Part shown: positions 18,357-26,616 of the stretch, one piece after another
Numbering within the stretch: position 1 is the stretch's first letter
Layout: each line of letters opens with the position of its first letter
Assembly: GCA_002968845.1 (NCBI GenBank)
Contig: PVBG01000005.1
Coordinates: forward strand, 186,001 to 250,000
Reading direction: 5' to 3'
Origin: Neorhizobium tomejilense
Lineage (GTDB): Bacteria; Pseudomonadota; Alphaproteobacteria; Rhizobiales; Rhizobiaceae
Length of the DNA stretch: 64,000 bases
Program-made: the position numbers and the translations under genes
Notes under the pieces: model-generated
What the model saw: the letters and a program-made list of their open reading frames with translations, nothing else
What the model was told of the DNA's origin: nothing
Database searches by the model: none

Positions 18357-18384
18357 TATCCGGCCGGTCGATACGGGCCGGATA
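18357..18384 (-). terminator. Hairpin after the TetR gene
   Basis: TATCCGGCC (18357-18365) and GGCCGGATA (18376-18384) form a 9-bp stem with a 10-base loop, starting seven bases after the TetR stop on the minus strand. It lacks a good U-run, so it may be a weak or Rho-assisted terminator or an mRNA-stabilising hairpin. Confidence 0.5.
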
Positions 18385-18390
18385 CGAGGG

Positions 18391-18984
18391 TTATCTGCGG
18401 GTCCGCAGGCCGTCCATCAGCAGGCCGATCAGGCGATGCGACCGCTCGCGCCATTCCGGCGATTCCGGCATGGAATAGATGCTCGACAGCGCGTGCAGGA
18501 GATCGGTCGTTTCGATGTCGCGACGGATATATCCTCCATCGCCGGCAGTCTTCAAAAGACTTTCCAGCGCGCCACGGATGAGGCCGGAGCCTTCGGAAAA
18601 AAGGGAGGAGTTGGAGGTCATGAGGATACGCAGGCTGTTGGCCATACCGCGCTTGGTGGCGATATAACCGACGAAGCGCCGCATCCATTCCTCGAGCGCC
18701 ATGTCCGGCGAATGGAGCCGGGCAAGCTCGGTGGCGGCGCTCGCCAGGCCTTCGAGCTCGCGGCGATAGACCACCTCGACGAGATGCTCACGGCTTGGGA
18801 AATGGCGGTAAAGCGTGCCGATGCCGACGCCGGCCTGCCGTGCTATATCTTCGAGCGAAGTCTCGACGCCCTTTTCCGCAAAGGCTGCGGCCGCCACCTC
18901 GACCAGCTTTTCGCGGTTGCGGCGGGCATCGGCGCGAAGCCTGGTTTGTGCGGGCGATGTCGTCTTCGGCTCGGCCGAGGCCAA
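18391..18984 (-). CDS. TetR/AcrR-family transcriptional regulator
   Basis: The 197-residue protein has an N-terminal TetR helix-turn-helix (TSLEDIARQAGVGIGTLYRHF, residues about 43-63) followed by a ligand-binding helical domain. The likely start is TTG 18984, with GGAG about 9 bases upstream; there is no ATG before the DNA-binding domain. It is divergent from the molybdenum oxidoreductase operon, and a perfect palindrome lies between them, so it is probably the repressor of that operon and of itself, released by an aldehyde or related compound. That ligand is inferred. Confidence 0.88.
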   Translation of the reverse strand: MASAEPKTTSPAQTRLRADARRNREKLVEVAAAAFAEKGVETSLEDIARQAGVGIGTLYRHFPSREHLVEVVYRRELEGLASAATELARLHSPDMALEEWMRRFVGYIATKRGMANSLRILMTSNSSLFSEGSGLIRGALESLLKTAGDGGYIRRDIETTDLLHALSSIYSMPESPEWRERSHRLIGLLMDGLRTRR

Positions 18985-19040
18985 AATACTGCTCCAGGCA
19001 AATGGGGGCTTGACGAAAATCCGTAAGCCACTAGTTTAAA

Positions 19041-19054
19041 CGGAGGCGCCTCCG
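19041..19054. promoter_or_regulatory. Palindromic TetR operator candidate
   Basis: CGGAGGCGCCTCCG is a perfect 14-bp palindrome, 57 bases upstream of the TetR start and about 170 bases upstream of the aldehyde oxidoreductase operon. Short GC-rich palindromes between divergent genes are the usual operator form for self-regulating TetR proteins. Confidence 0.65.
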
Positions 19055-19221
19055 GTTATTTGGAGTGCCTTCCACTTCTTAGTCCAGAGGGGGGCGGATG
19101 TCATGCCGAAATGTGCCGGTGCTTCTCTCGCCTAGCATCATCTAGGGCATCACAGCCAGTTGGCCAGTCCGTCCCGGGCTTTAAAGTTCTCATTATCGTG
19201 ACAATGGCAGGAGCTTGATCC

Positions 19222-19695
19222 ATGACACGAACCATCCATCTTTCGCTCGATATCAACGGGAGGCGGTACGACCTCGATGTCGAACCGCGCGTTACCCTGC
19301 TCGATGCCCTGCGCGAACATCTGGCGCTGACCGGCACCAAGAAGGGTTGCGACCAGGGCCAGTGCGGCGCCTGCACCTGTCATGTCGACGGCAGCCGTGT
19401 GCTTTCCTGTCTGACGCTCGCAGCCCAGGTCGAAGGCCGGCAGATCACCACGATCGAGGGGATCGCCGCTGAAAACGGCGAGCTGCACCCCGTCCAGGCG
19501 GCTTTCGTGGAACATGACGCGTTCCAATGCGGCTATTGCACGCCGGGCCAGATCATGTCGGCAGTCGCCTGCATCCGCGAGGGCCATGCGGGGTCCGACG
19601 AGGAAATCCGCGAATACATGTCCGGCAATCTCTGTCGGTGCGGAGCCTATAACAGCATCGTCGCGGCGGTGCGCGAAGCGGCGGAGATGGCGTGA
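19222..19695 (+). CDS. [2Fe-2S] subunit of xanthine dehydrogenase-family oxidoreductase (PaoA-like)
   Basis: The 157-residue protein has a plant-ferredoxin-like cluster motif GCDQGQCGACTC (Cys43, 48, 51) and a second helical cluster domain with FQCGYCTPGQ and LCRCGAY. These two clusters pass electrons from the molybdenum centre to FAD. It has no twin-arginine signal, unlike E. coli PaoA, so the enzyme should be cytoplasmic. CAGGAG precedes ATG 19222. It is the first gene of a three-gene overlapping operon. Confidence 0.93.
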   Translation: MTRTIHLSLDINGRRYDLDVEPRVTLLDALREHLALTGTKKGCDQGQCGACTCHVDGSRVLSCLTLAAQVEGRQITTIEGIAAENGELHPVQAAFVEHDAFQCGYCTPGQIMSAVACIREGHAGSDEEIREYMSGNLCRCGAYNSIVAAVREAAEMA

Positions 19696-20678
19696 TGAGA
19701 GACTTTTCCTATCTCCGCGCCTCGTCTGCCGATGAAGCCCGGCAGGCGGCGCTCCAGGCCGGTTCAGTGCTGCTTGCCGGCGGCACGACGCTGCTCGATC
19801 TCGCAAAATGCGGCGTGATGGAGCCGGAAACGGTCATAGACATCACCCACCTCTCCGGGCTTGGCGGGATCACCGTCGATGCTGGCGGCGCCACGATCGG
19901 TGCGCTTGCCAAGATGGGGGAGGTTGCCGACCACGCAGGCATCCGTGCCGCTTTCCCGGCGGTTTCGGAATCGCTGTCGCTGGCGGCCTCCGCACAGCTG
20001 CGCAACATGGCGACGATCGGCGGCAACCTGCTGCAGCGGACACGCTGTTCGTATTTCCGCGAGCCGGACGTGTTTCCGGCCTGCCACAAGCGCAATCCAG
20101 GCTCCGGCTGTTCGGCGCTCGGCGGCGTCACCCGCAACCATGCCGTTCTCGGCACCAGCGATGCCTGCATCGCCAGTTACCCGGGTGATCTGGCCGTGGC
20201 ATTGGTTGCCTTTGATGCCGTGGTCGAGGTCGGTGGCCGGACGGTATCGGTCGACGACTTCTTTCTCCTGCCCGGCAATACGCCGGAGCGGGAAACCGTG
20301 CTGGAACGCGGCGAGATGATCACTGCGGTCACCGTGCCCGCCTCGGCGGCGGCGAAGAATTCGACCTATCTCAAAGTCCGCGACCGTCAGTCATACGAGT
20401 TCGCCGCAGCGAGTGCCGCAGTCGGGCTGGAATTCGAAGCGGACGGCAAGACGGTGCGCGATATCCGCGTCGCTCTCGGCGGCGTCGCCACCAAGCCGTG
20501 GCGGGCTCGCAACGTCGAACAGGCTCTGGTCGGCAAGGTGCTCAGCCCCGAAACCGTCGAGGCGGCGAGCCGTCTTGCCATGGAAGGTGCCGTTTCGCAT
20601 GGCGCCAATCACTACAAGATCGAACTTGCGCCGCGCGTCGTCGCCCGCGCCATCCTGAAAGTTGGAGGTCTCGCATGA
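19695..20678 (+). CDS. FAD-binding subunit of xanthine dehydrogenase-family oxidoreductase (PaoB-like)
   Basis: This protein of 327 residues contains the FAD-binding blocks LLAGGTTLLDLAK and ATIGGNLLQRTRC. Cysteines in TRCSYF, ACHKRNPGSGC and DAC occupy the insertion that holds an extra [4Fe-4S] cluster in E. coli PaoB and 4-hydroxybenzoyl-CoA reductase. ATG 19695 overlaps the previous stop (TGATG); a GTG one codon earlier is also possible. It links the iron-sulfur subunit and the electron acceptor. Confidence 0.9.
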   Translation: MRDFSYLRASSADEARQAALQAGSVLLAGGTTLLDLAKCGVMEPETVIDITHLSGLGGITVDAGGATIGALAKMGEVADHAGIRAAFPAVSESLSLAASAQLRNMATIGGNLLQRTRCSYFREPDVFPACHKRNPGSGCSALGGVTRNHAVLGTSDACIASYPGDLAVALVAFDAVVEVGGRTVSVDDFFLLPGNTPERETVLERGEMITAVTVPASAAAKNSTYLKVRDRQSYEFAAASAAVGLEFEADGKTVRDIRVALGGVATKPWRARNVEQALVGKVLSPETVEAASRLAMEGAVSHGANHYKIELAPRVVARAILKVGGLA

Positions 20679-22963
20679 CCATCATGGAACCCCGCAAACA
20701 CGGCGATGCCTCCGACGGGACCGTCGGCGGCCGTCAAACGCGTTTCGAAGGCAATCTGAAGGTTACCGGTGGCGCGACCTACGCGCTGGAATATCCGCTC
20801 GACGGCCTTGCCTACGCCATTCTCGTCCAGAGCACGATTCCGGCCGGCCGCGTCGTTAAGGTCGATGCGGAAAAGGCGCTTGCGGCCCCCGGCGTGCTGA
20901 TGGTGCTGACGCCGGATGACGATATGGGTCTCCTGGTCGCCTCCGACTGGGGTGGCAATCGCCCGGAAAACCAGCCGTATTATCCGCTGCCGCGGCAGGT
21001 ACAGTACAATGGCCAGTCGATCGCCGCCGTCGTCGCGGAAAGCCGCGAACAGGCGGTCGAGGCGGCAAGGCTGATCTGCATCACCTATGAGAAGGCGCCG
21101 CATGTCGCAGGCTTCGACGATGTGGCGGCCGGTGAAGGCAAGGTCATGGACAATCTTACCTCCGAATGGGGCGATGCCGAGACAGCACTTGCGGCCGCGC
21201 CGGTTCAGATCGAAGGCGAATATTCGACGCCGCGCGAATATCACGTCGCCATGGAGCCGCATGGGCTGACCGTGAAATGGGATGGCGACCGGATCACTGT
21301 CTGGGAGCCGAGCCAGTGGTCTCACGGCATGGCGCGCAGCTATTCCGAATGGTTCGGCATTCCTTACGAAAATGTCCGCCTGGTCTCGCCGTTCATCGGC
21401 GGCGGGTTCGGTTCAAAGGGCGCGGCGCTCGCACATGGCGCGGTGGCCGCTTTCGCGTCCAGGAAGCTCGGCCGGCCGGTAAAGCTTGCGCTCACGCGAC
21501 CGCAGAATTTCACGAACTATGGCGGCCGCGCCGCGACGCGCCAGCGGATCAAGATCGGCGCGACGGAAGACGGCATCCTGCAGGCGATCGTCCATCGCGG
21601 CGCCAGCGAGACCTCCACCTATGCGGACTGGCCCGAACAGACGGGTGCTGCCACGCCGATCCTCTACAGGATAGAGAATTTCTCGTCGCAGCATCGGGTC
21701 GTGCCGGTCAATACCGTTACACCGGGCGCGTTGCGCGGACCGGGCAAGAACCCCAGCGCGTTCGGCATCGAAAGCGCGATGGAGGAACTCGCCTATAAAC
21801 TCGGCATGGACCCGCTCGAACTGCGGCTGAAAAACTACGCCGACCACGACTACCAGTCGGGAAAACCCTGGTCGACCCGCCGGCTGCGCGAAGCGCTGAC
21901 CGAAGGTGCCGAGGCCTTCGGCTGGTCGAGGCGCAGCCACGAACCTCGTTCGATGCGCGACGGAAAGACCCTGATCGGCTGGGGCATCGGCTGCGGCACG
22001 TTCCCGGTCATCCAGGCGCCGAGCGAGGCGATGATCCGCATCCTGCGCAATGGCCGTGTCGAGGTCGTCAGCGGTGCGATCGACATGGGGCAGGGGACCT
22101 ATACGATCCTTGCCCAGACGGCGGCCGAAGTGTTCGGCATTCCCGTCGACCAGGTCGAGGTTCATCTTGGCGATTCCCGGCTGCCGGGTGCGGCGATTGC
22201 TGGCGGCTCGATGCTGGCGGGCTCGATCCTCGGCGCCGTACACAAGGCGGCGACGGCGGCCCGCGACGAACTGATCGGACTGGCGCTCAACGACGAGAAA
22301 TCGCCGCTGCGCGATACCGGGGCCAATACGCTGACCTTCAGCGGCGGCCGCATTGCCGCTCCCCGCGACCAGGGTCCGTCGCTCACGCTTTCGGAACTGA
22401 TGGCGGCGCTCGGTCGCGACGAGATCGAGATCCTGAGGAATACGCTGCCGGACGGTGCTACCGCCCAGGAGCAACATCAGGCCTGGACGAGCATGGCCAA
22501 GATTCAGGGGCCGACCATGGGCGAATATTCCATGCATAGCTGGTGCGCCCATTTCGCCGAAGTGCGGGTGGACGAGGATTTTGGGACGGTGCGGGTGTCC
22601 CGCATCGTCTCGGCCTTCGATTGCGGCCGGCTCTACAATCCGCGGCTGGTGGAAAGCCAGTGGCGGGGCGGCATCATCATGGGCATCGGCCAGGCTCTCC
22701 TGGAAGAAGGTCTCGTCGACCAGCGCAACGGCCGCACCGTCAACAGCAACATGGGCGACTATCTGGTGCCGACCAATGCGGACGTGCCGCATATCGAGGT
22801 GATCTCGGTCGGCATTCCCGACTACGGCGCCTCGGCGCTGGGGGGCAAGGGCGTCGGCGAAGTCGGCATCGTCGGCGTCGCGCCGGCAATCGCCAACGCG
22901 GTCTTCCACGCGACCGGCAAACGCGTCCGAGACCTGCCGATCACGCTCGAAAAGCTGATCTGA
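20675..22963 (+). CDS. Molybdopterin-binding catalytic subunit of aldehyde oxidoreductase (PaoC-like)
   Basis: This 762-residue subunit holds the molybdenum cofactor. Visible blocks are GGGFGSKG, the GALRGPGKNPSAFGIE segment, SGAIDMGQGTYT, and the C-terminal GGKGVGEVG with the catalytic Glu. It hydroxylates an aldehyde or N-heterocycle using water as oxygen source. GGAGG at 20664-20668 and the ATGA overlap with the previous stop select ATG 20675. Aromatic aldehydes are the likely substrates by PaoC similarity. A maturation factor (XdhC/PaoD) is not in the operon. Confidence 0.92.
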   Translation: MTIMEPRKHGDASDGTVGGRQTRFEGNLKVTGGATYALEYPLDGLAYAILVQSTIPAGRVVKVDAEKALAAPGVLMVLTPDDDMGLLVASDWGGNRPENQPYYPLPRQVQYNGQSIAAVVAESREQAVEAARLICITYEKAPHVAGFDDVAAGEGKVMDNLTSEWGDAETALAAAPVQIEGEYSTPREYHVAMEPHGLTVKWDGDRITVWEPSQWSHGMARSYSEWFGIPYENVRLVSPFIGGGFGSKGAALAHGAVAAFASRKLGRPVKLALTRPQNFTNYGGRAATRQRIKIGATEDGILQAIVHRGASETSTYADWPEQTGAATPILYRIENFSSQHRVVPVNTVTPGALRGPGKNPSAFGIESAMEELAYKLGMDPLELRLKNYADHDYQSGKPWSTRRLREALTEGAEAFGWSRRSHEPRSMRDGKTLIGWGIGCGTFPVIQAPSEAMIRILRNGRVEVVSGAIDMGQGTYTILAQTAAEVFGIPVDQVEVHLGDSRLPGAAIAGGSMLAGSILGAVHKAATAARDELIGLALNDEKSPLRDTGANTLTFSGGRIAAPRDQGPSLTLSELMAALGRDEIEILRNTLPDGATAQEQHQAWTSMAKIQGPTMGEYSMHSWCAHFAEVRVDEDFGTVRVSRIVSAFDCGRLYNPRLVESQWRGGIIMGIGQALLEEGLVDQRNGRTVNSNMGDYLVPTNADVPHIEVISVGIPDYGASALGGKGVGEVGIVGVAPAIANAVFHATGKRVRDLPITLEKLI

Positions 22964-22997
22964 TCGATCCCGCGCATCCGGCGTCAGTCGGGTGCGC

Positions 22998-23951
22998 CTA
23001 TCTTCGCTTCGGCATGTTCGATGCCCCGAGGCTGCCGGCAAAACGTTCGGCCAGACGCTCTTTCCGGAAATGCTCGACCACGAAGTCGATAAAGACGCGG
23101 GTCTTTGCCGGCAGCAGCGTTTTGCTGGCGTAGTAGATCGAGATCGGCCCGATATCCGCATACCAGTCGGGCAGCAAGCGGACGAGCGTACCGCTTTCCA
23201 TATACGATAAGGCATCCGGCATCGCGATCATCACGACACCGAGGCCGAGGCTTGCTGCGTGGGCAATGGCGGCTGGGTCGTTGAGCACCATTTTTTCCCG
23301 CAGTGCCACCGGCACTTCGTCGCCGCCGGCATTTCGCATCACCCACTGGCGGATACGGCCGGTATTGGAAGAACGCATATGGATGCCGTCGAGGTTCGCA
23401 AGGTCTGCCGGATGAGACGGCATGGGCCTGTCCTTCATGTAGGCCGGTGATGCGACCAGAACGATGTGGGCCGGCGCCAGCACCCGGGCGATCGCGCCGG
23501 GCGTCAGCTCAAACCCGCCGCCGATCGCTGCGTCGTATCCCTCGGCGATCAGATCGACCTGCCGGTTTTCGAACGCCCAGTCCGGACGGATCCTTGGGTA
23601 GCGCGCCATGAACCCCGGCAGCAGCGGCAGGATATAACCCGTTCCGAAATGCGGGCTCATGCTGACCTTGAGCACGCCGGCCGGCTCCGCTCCGTCCGAA
23701 GAGACCTCGGCGATCGCGGTCTGCAGCGCCTCGACGTGGTCGCGGATCTCCGACAGAAAGCGTTCGCCCGCTTCCGTCAGCGTCAGCCTGCGCGTGCTGC
23801 GCTGGAAGAGGCGGGCGCCGAGGTTCCTCTCGAGCATCGCGACATTGCGGCTGACGGCCGCGGGTGTCAGTGCCAACCGCCTGGCCGCGGCCGAGAAACC
23901 ACCGAGTTCGGCGCTGCGCACGAAGGATTCGAGATTGGCGAGACTTTCCAC
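22998..23951 (-). CDS. LysR-family transcriptional regulator
   Basis: The 317-residue protein has the LysR winged helix-turn-helix (FSAAARRLALTPAAVSRNVAMLE, residues 19-41) and a periplasmic-binding-like effector domain. The start is GTG 23951. It diverges from the Rossmann-fold reductase gene at 24064, and a LysR-type box lies in the 112-base gap, so it probably controls that gene and itself. The effector is unknown. Confidence 0.9.
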   Translation of the reverse strand: MESLANLESFVRSAELGGFSAAARRLALTPAAVSRNVAMLERNLGARLFQRSTRRLTLTEAGERFLSEIRDHVEALQTAIAEVSSDGAEPAGVLKVSMSPHFGTGYILPLLPGFMARYPRIRPDWAFENRQVDLIAEGYDAAIGGGFELTPGAIARVLAPAHIVLVASPAYMKDRPMPSHPADLANLDGIHMRSSNTGRIRQWVMRNAGGDEVPVALREKMVLNDPAAIAHAASLGLGVVMIAMPDALSYMESGTLVRLLPDWYADIGPISIYYASKTLLPAKTRVFIDFVVEHFRKERLAERFAGSLGASNMPKRR

Positions 23952-23983
23952 GGAAGATCTATTCTCAACGGTTGCTTGAAGAT

Positions 23984-24007
23984 GATTGGCATTATTACAG
24001 GCTAATC
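23984..24007. promoter_or_regulatory. LysR-type box
   Basis: GATTGGC (23984-23990) and GCTAATC (24001-24007) form an interrupted inverted repeat with one mismatch and a 10-base AT-rich centre. It fits the T-N11-A pattern of LysR sites and lies between the LysR gene and its divergent neighbour. Confidence 0.5.
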
Positions 24008-24063
24008 AAGCGGCAATCCAGAGGCGATAATCCCGTCATCGAAACCACTGGAGTATCGCAATC

Positions 24064-24663
24064 ATGACCATCGGTATCATCGGCGCCGGCAATATCGGCG
24101 CAGCCTTCGCCCGCACTCTTGCCCGGAACGGCGTGCGCGCCACCATCGCCAACAGCCGCGGCCCGGCTTCGCTCGAAACACTGACTGCCGAGCTGTCGCC
24201 CTGGATTTCCGCCGGCACGATCGAAGAGGCCGCAAGTGCGGACATGGTGCTGATCGCGGTTCCATGGACGAAGCTGCCGGCGGCGCTTGCCGGGCTGCCG
24301 GACTGGAACGGCCGGATCGTCATCGACGCCAACAATCCGATCGAGTCGCCGCTCTACAAGCCGGCCGAACTCAACGGCCGTCTTTCCAGCGAGATCGTCG
24401 CCGACCTCGTGCCGGGCGCCCGGGTGGTGAAGGCCTTCAATCACCTGTTTGCAAAGCTGGTCGAGGCCGATCCTGCTTCCGAGGGTGGCAAGCGGGTGCT
24501 GTTCTACTCGGGCGACGATGCTGCGGCAAAGACGGAGGTCGCCGCCTTGACGGAGAAGCTCGGCTTCTTCGGCATAGACCTCGGGCCGCTTGCTGTCGGG
24601 GCCAAGCTGGCGCAGTTCCCGGGCGGCCCGCTGCCGGGACTGAATCTCGTCAATTTCGGCTGA
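24064..24663 (+). CDS. NAD(P)-binding reductase related to F420H2:NADP oxidoreductase
   Basis: The 199-residue protein opens with the Rossmann glycine motif GIIGAGNIGAAF and continues as the short NADP-reductase-coordinated family (DANNPIE, then VKAFNHLF). Related proteins reduce F420 or other substrates with NADPH, but this organism is unlikely to make F420, so the real substrate is unknown. It is divergently paired with a LysR regulator and nearly abuts the convergent sulfite-oxidase-like gene (3-base gap). Confidence 0.82.
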   Translation: MTIGIIGAGNIGAAFARTLARNGVRATIANSRGPASLETLTAELSPWISAGTIEEAASADMVLIAVPWTKLPAALAGLPDWNGRIVIDANNPIESPLYKPAELNGRLSSEIVADLVPGARVVKAFNHLFAKLVEADPASEGGKRVLFYSGDDAAAKTEVAALTEKLGFFGIDLGPLAVGAKLAQFPGGPLPGLNLVNFG

Positions 24664-24666
24664 CAC

Positions 24667-25329
24667 TCAGTCGTCCGAATAACGCTCCTCGGACCAGGGG
24701 TCGCCGCGCATGTGGTAACCGTTCTTCTCCCAGAAGCCGGCCTGGTCCCGGTCGAGGAACTCGATCCGGTTCAGCCATTTGGCGCTCTTCCAGAAATAAA
24801 GGTGCGGCACCACCAGCCGCACCGGCCCGCCATGTTCCTCGGTGAGCGGTTTGCCTTCCCACTCGGTGACGATGATCGCGTCCGGCGAGGCGAAATCCGA
24901 GAGCAGCAGGTTGGTGGTATAGCCGTCATAGCTGGTCAGCATGACGGCGACGGCCTCTTCCTGCGGATCGACGAGATCGAGGAAATCGTGTGTCGAGACC
25001 CCTTTCCAGTTGTTGTCGTAGCGGGACCAGGTGGTCACGCAATGGATGTCGGAGCGCATCTCGGTCTGCGGCAAAGCCTGGAAGGCCGCCCAGTCCAAGG
25101 TCCAGCGGTTGTTGACGAACCCGCGCACATCCAGCTTCCACCGCTCGGTCGACATCTGCGGCTGCTGGCCGAGATCGAGTACCGGCCAGTTCTTGACCAG
25201 GTGCTGGCCGGGCGGCAGGCGGTCGGTTTCCGGCCTCGTGATCCGTCCTGTCAGGAACTTGCCCTGTTCCGCCCATTTCCGCTTGGTGATGGTGAGCTTC
25301 GAATCCTCGGGCTCAATCTCGTCGGCCAT
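24667..25329 (-). CDS. Sulfite oxidase-like molybdopterin oxidoreductase
   Basis: The 220-residue protein consists of a single molybdopterin domain of the sulfite oxidase/YedY fold. The molybdenum-ligating cysteine is in DIHCVTTW. There is no signal peptide and no heme or dimerisation domain, so it is a minimal cytoplasmic member with unknown substrate. AGGAGA lies 7 bases before ATG 25329. It is the second molybdoenzyme within 6 kb; whether the two share physiology is unclear. Confidence 0.88.
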   Translation of the reverse strand: MADEIEPEDSKLTITKRKWAEQGKFLTGRITRPETDRLPPGQHLVKNWPVLDLGQQPQMSTERWKLDVRGFVNNRWTLDWAAFQALPQTEMRSDIHCVTTWSRYDNNWKGVSTHDFLDLVDPQEEAVAVMLTSYDGYTTNLLLSDFASPDAIIVTEWEGKPLTEEHGGPVRLVVPHLYFWKSAKWLNRIEFLDRDQAGFWEKNGYHMRGDPWSEERYSDD

Positions 25330-25416
25330 ATCCGGTTCTCCTTGCGTCGCCCGATAATCTGATAAACAAGAAAGGCAATCAATCGCCTGTTCGGAAAATC
25401 CTGTTCTCGGAAGATC

Positions 25417-26589
25417 ATGCCTGCCTTCAATCCGCTTATCGAAAAGCTCAGCCCTCCGCCCGTTCCCTCCGTCGCCGCCTGGGGGCGTGCCTATGACGGG
25501 TCCAAAGGTCCGCTGATCGACCTCTCTCAGGCCGTACCCGGCTATCCGGCCCATCCGGACATGCTGAAGCTGCTCGGCGAGACCGGCTCCTCAAAGGCCT
25601 TTACCGGCTATGGGCCGATCGAGGGCGAGGCGGAGCTTCGGGCCGCCTATGCGGCGCATGTCTCGGAGGTTTATGGCGCGGGCATCGGGCTCAGGAACAT
25701 CCACATCACGTCTGGCTGCAACCAGGCCTTTGTCTGCGCCGCGATGACGGTGGCCGGTCCCGGCAATACGGTGCTGATGACCGAGCCCTTCTATTTCAAC
25801 CACGAAACGACGCTGGCGATGATGGGCGTCAAGACCGCTTTTGTCGCCTGCGATGCGGCAAACGGTTTCCTGCCGGACCTTGTCGGGCTCGAAGCGGCGA
25901 TTACCGGCGAGGTCCGGGCGCTGGCGCTCGTTTCGCCCAACAATCCGACCGGGGCGATCTATCCGCCGTCGTTGCTCGAAGCGATCTTCAAGCTCTGCCG
26001 GAACAAGGGCATCTGGCTGATCCTCGACGAGACCTATCGCGACTTTCTTCCCGTCGCCGACCAGGCGCCGCATGCTCTCTTCAGCCTCGACGGCTGGGAA
26101 GATACGCTGATCAGCCTCTACAGTTTTTCGAAATCCTTCTGCATCCCCGGCCACCGGCTCGGGGCGATCACCGCCGGTCCGGTCGCGGTCGAACAGATCG
26201 CCAAGATCATGGACAACCTGCAGATCTGTGCGCCGCGGGCGGCCCAGGCCGCCGTCGCCAAGGCGCTGCCGCTTCTCGCCGACTGGCGGGAGGAGAACCG
26301 CCAGGAGATCGGCCGCCGTGCCGATGCGCTGAAGGCGGTGATGCGCTCCGTCAACGACTGGAAGCTCGATGCGATCGGCGCCTATTTCGCCTTCGTGCGG
26401 CATCCCTTTCCGGGTAGAAGCTCTGCTGAGGTGGCGGAAAAACTCGCCAGGCAGGCGGGTGTGATCTGCATTCCCGGCGCCTATTTCGGTGAGAGCCAGC
26501 AGAATTATCTGCGCTTCGCCTTCGCCAATGCGGACGTGGCGACGATCGGACTGTTGCGAGAACGTTTGCAGAACTTTTCTCTATCGTGA
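25417..26589 (+). CDS. Class I/II PLP-dependent aminotransferase
   Basis: The 390-residue fold-type I aminotransferase has VSPNNPTG near residue 170, LDETYRDF with the PLP-contacting Asp/Tyr, and the Schiff-base lysine in YSFSKSFCIPGHRLGA. It transfers an amino group to a 2-oxoacid; the specificity is not identifiable. It is divergent from the sulfite-oxidase-like gene (87-base gap) and precedes the DUF763 gene by 27 bases on the same strand, so the two could be co-transcribed. Confidence 0.9.
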   Translation: MPAFNPLIEKLSPPPVPSVAAWGRAYDGSKGPLIDLSQAVPGYPAHPDMLKLLGETGSSKAFTGYGPIEGEAELRAAYAAHVSEVYGAGIGLRNIHITSGCNQAFVCAAMTVAGPGNTVLMTEPFYFNHETTLAMMGVKTAFVACDAANGFLPDLVGLEAAITGEVRALALVSPNNPTGAIYPPSLLEAIFKLCRNKGIWLILDETYRDFLPVADQAPHALFSLDGWEDTLISLYSFSKSFCIPGHRLGAITAGPVAVEQIAKIMDNLQICAPRAAQAAVAKALPLLADWREENRQEIGRRADALKAVMRSVNDWKLDAIGAYFAFVRHPFPGRSSAEVAEKLARQAGVICIPGAYFGESQQNYLRFAFANADVATIGLLRERLQNFSLS

Positions 26590-26616
26590 GCCTGAGCCTC
26601 CGTATATAAGCGGATC

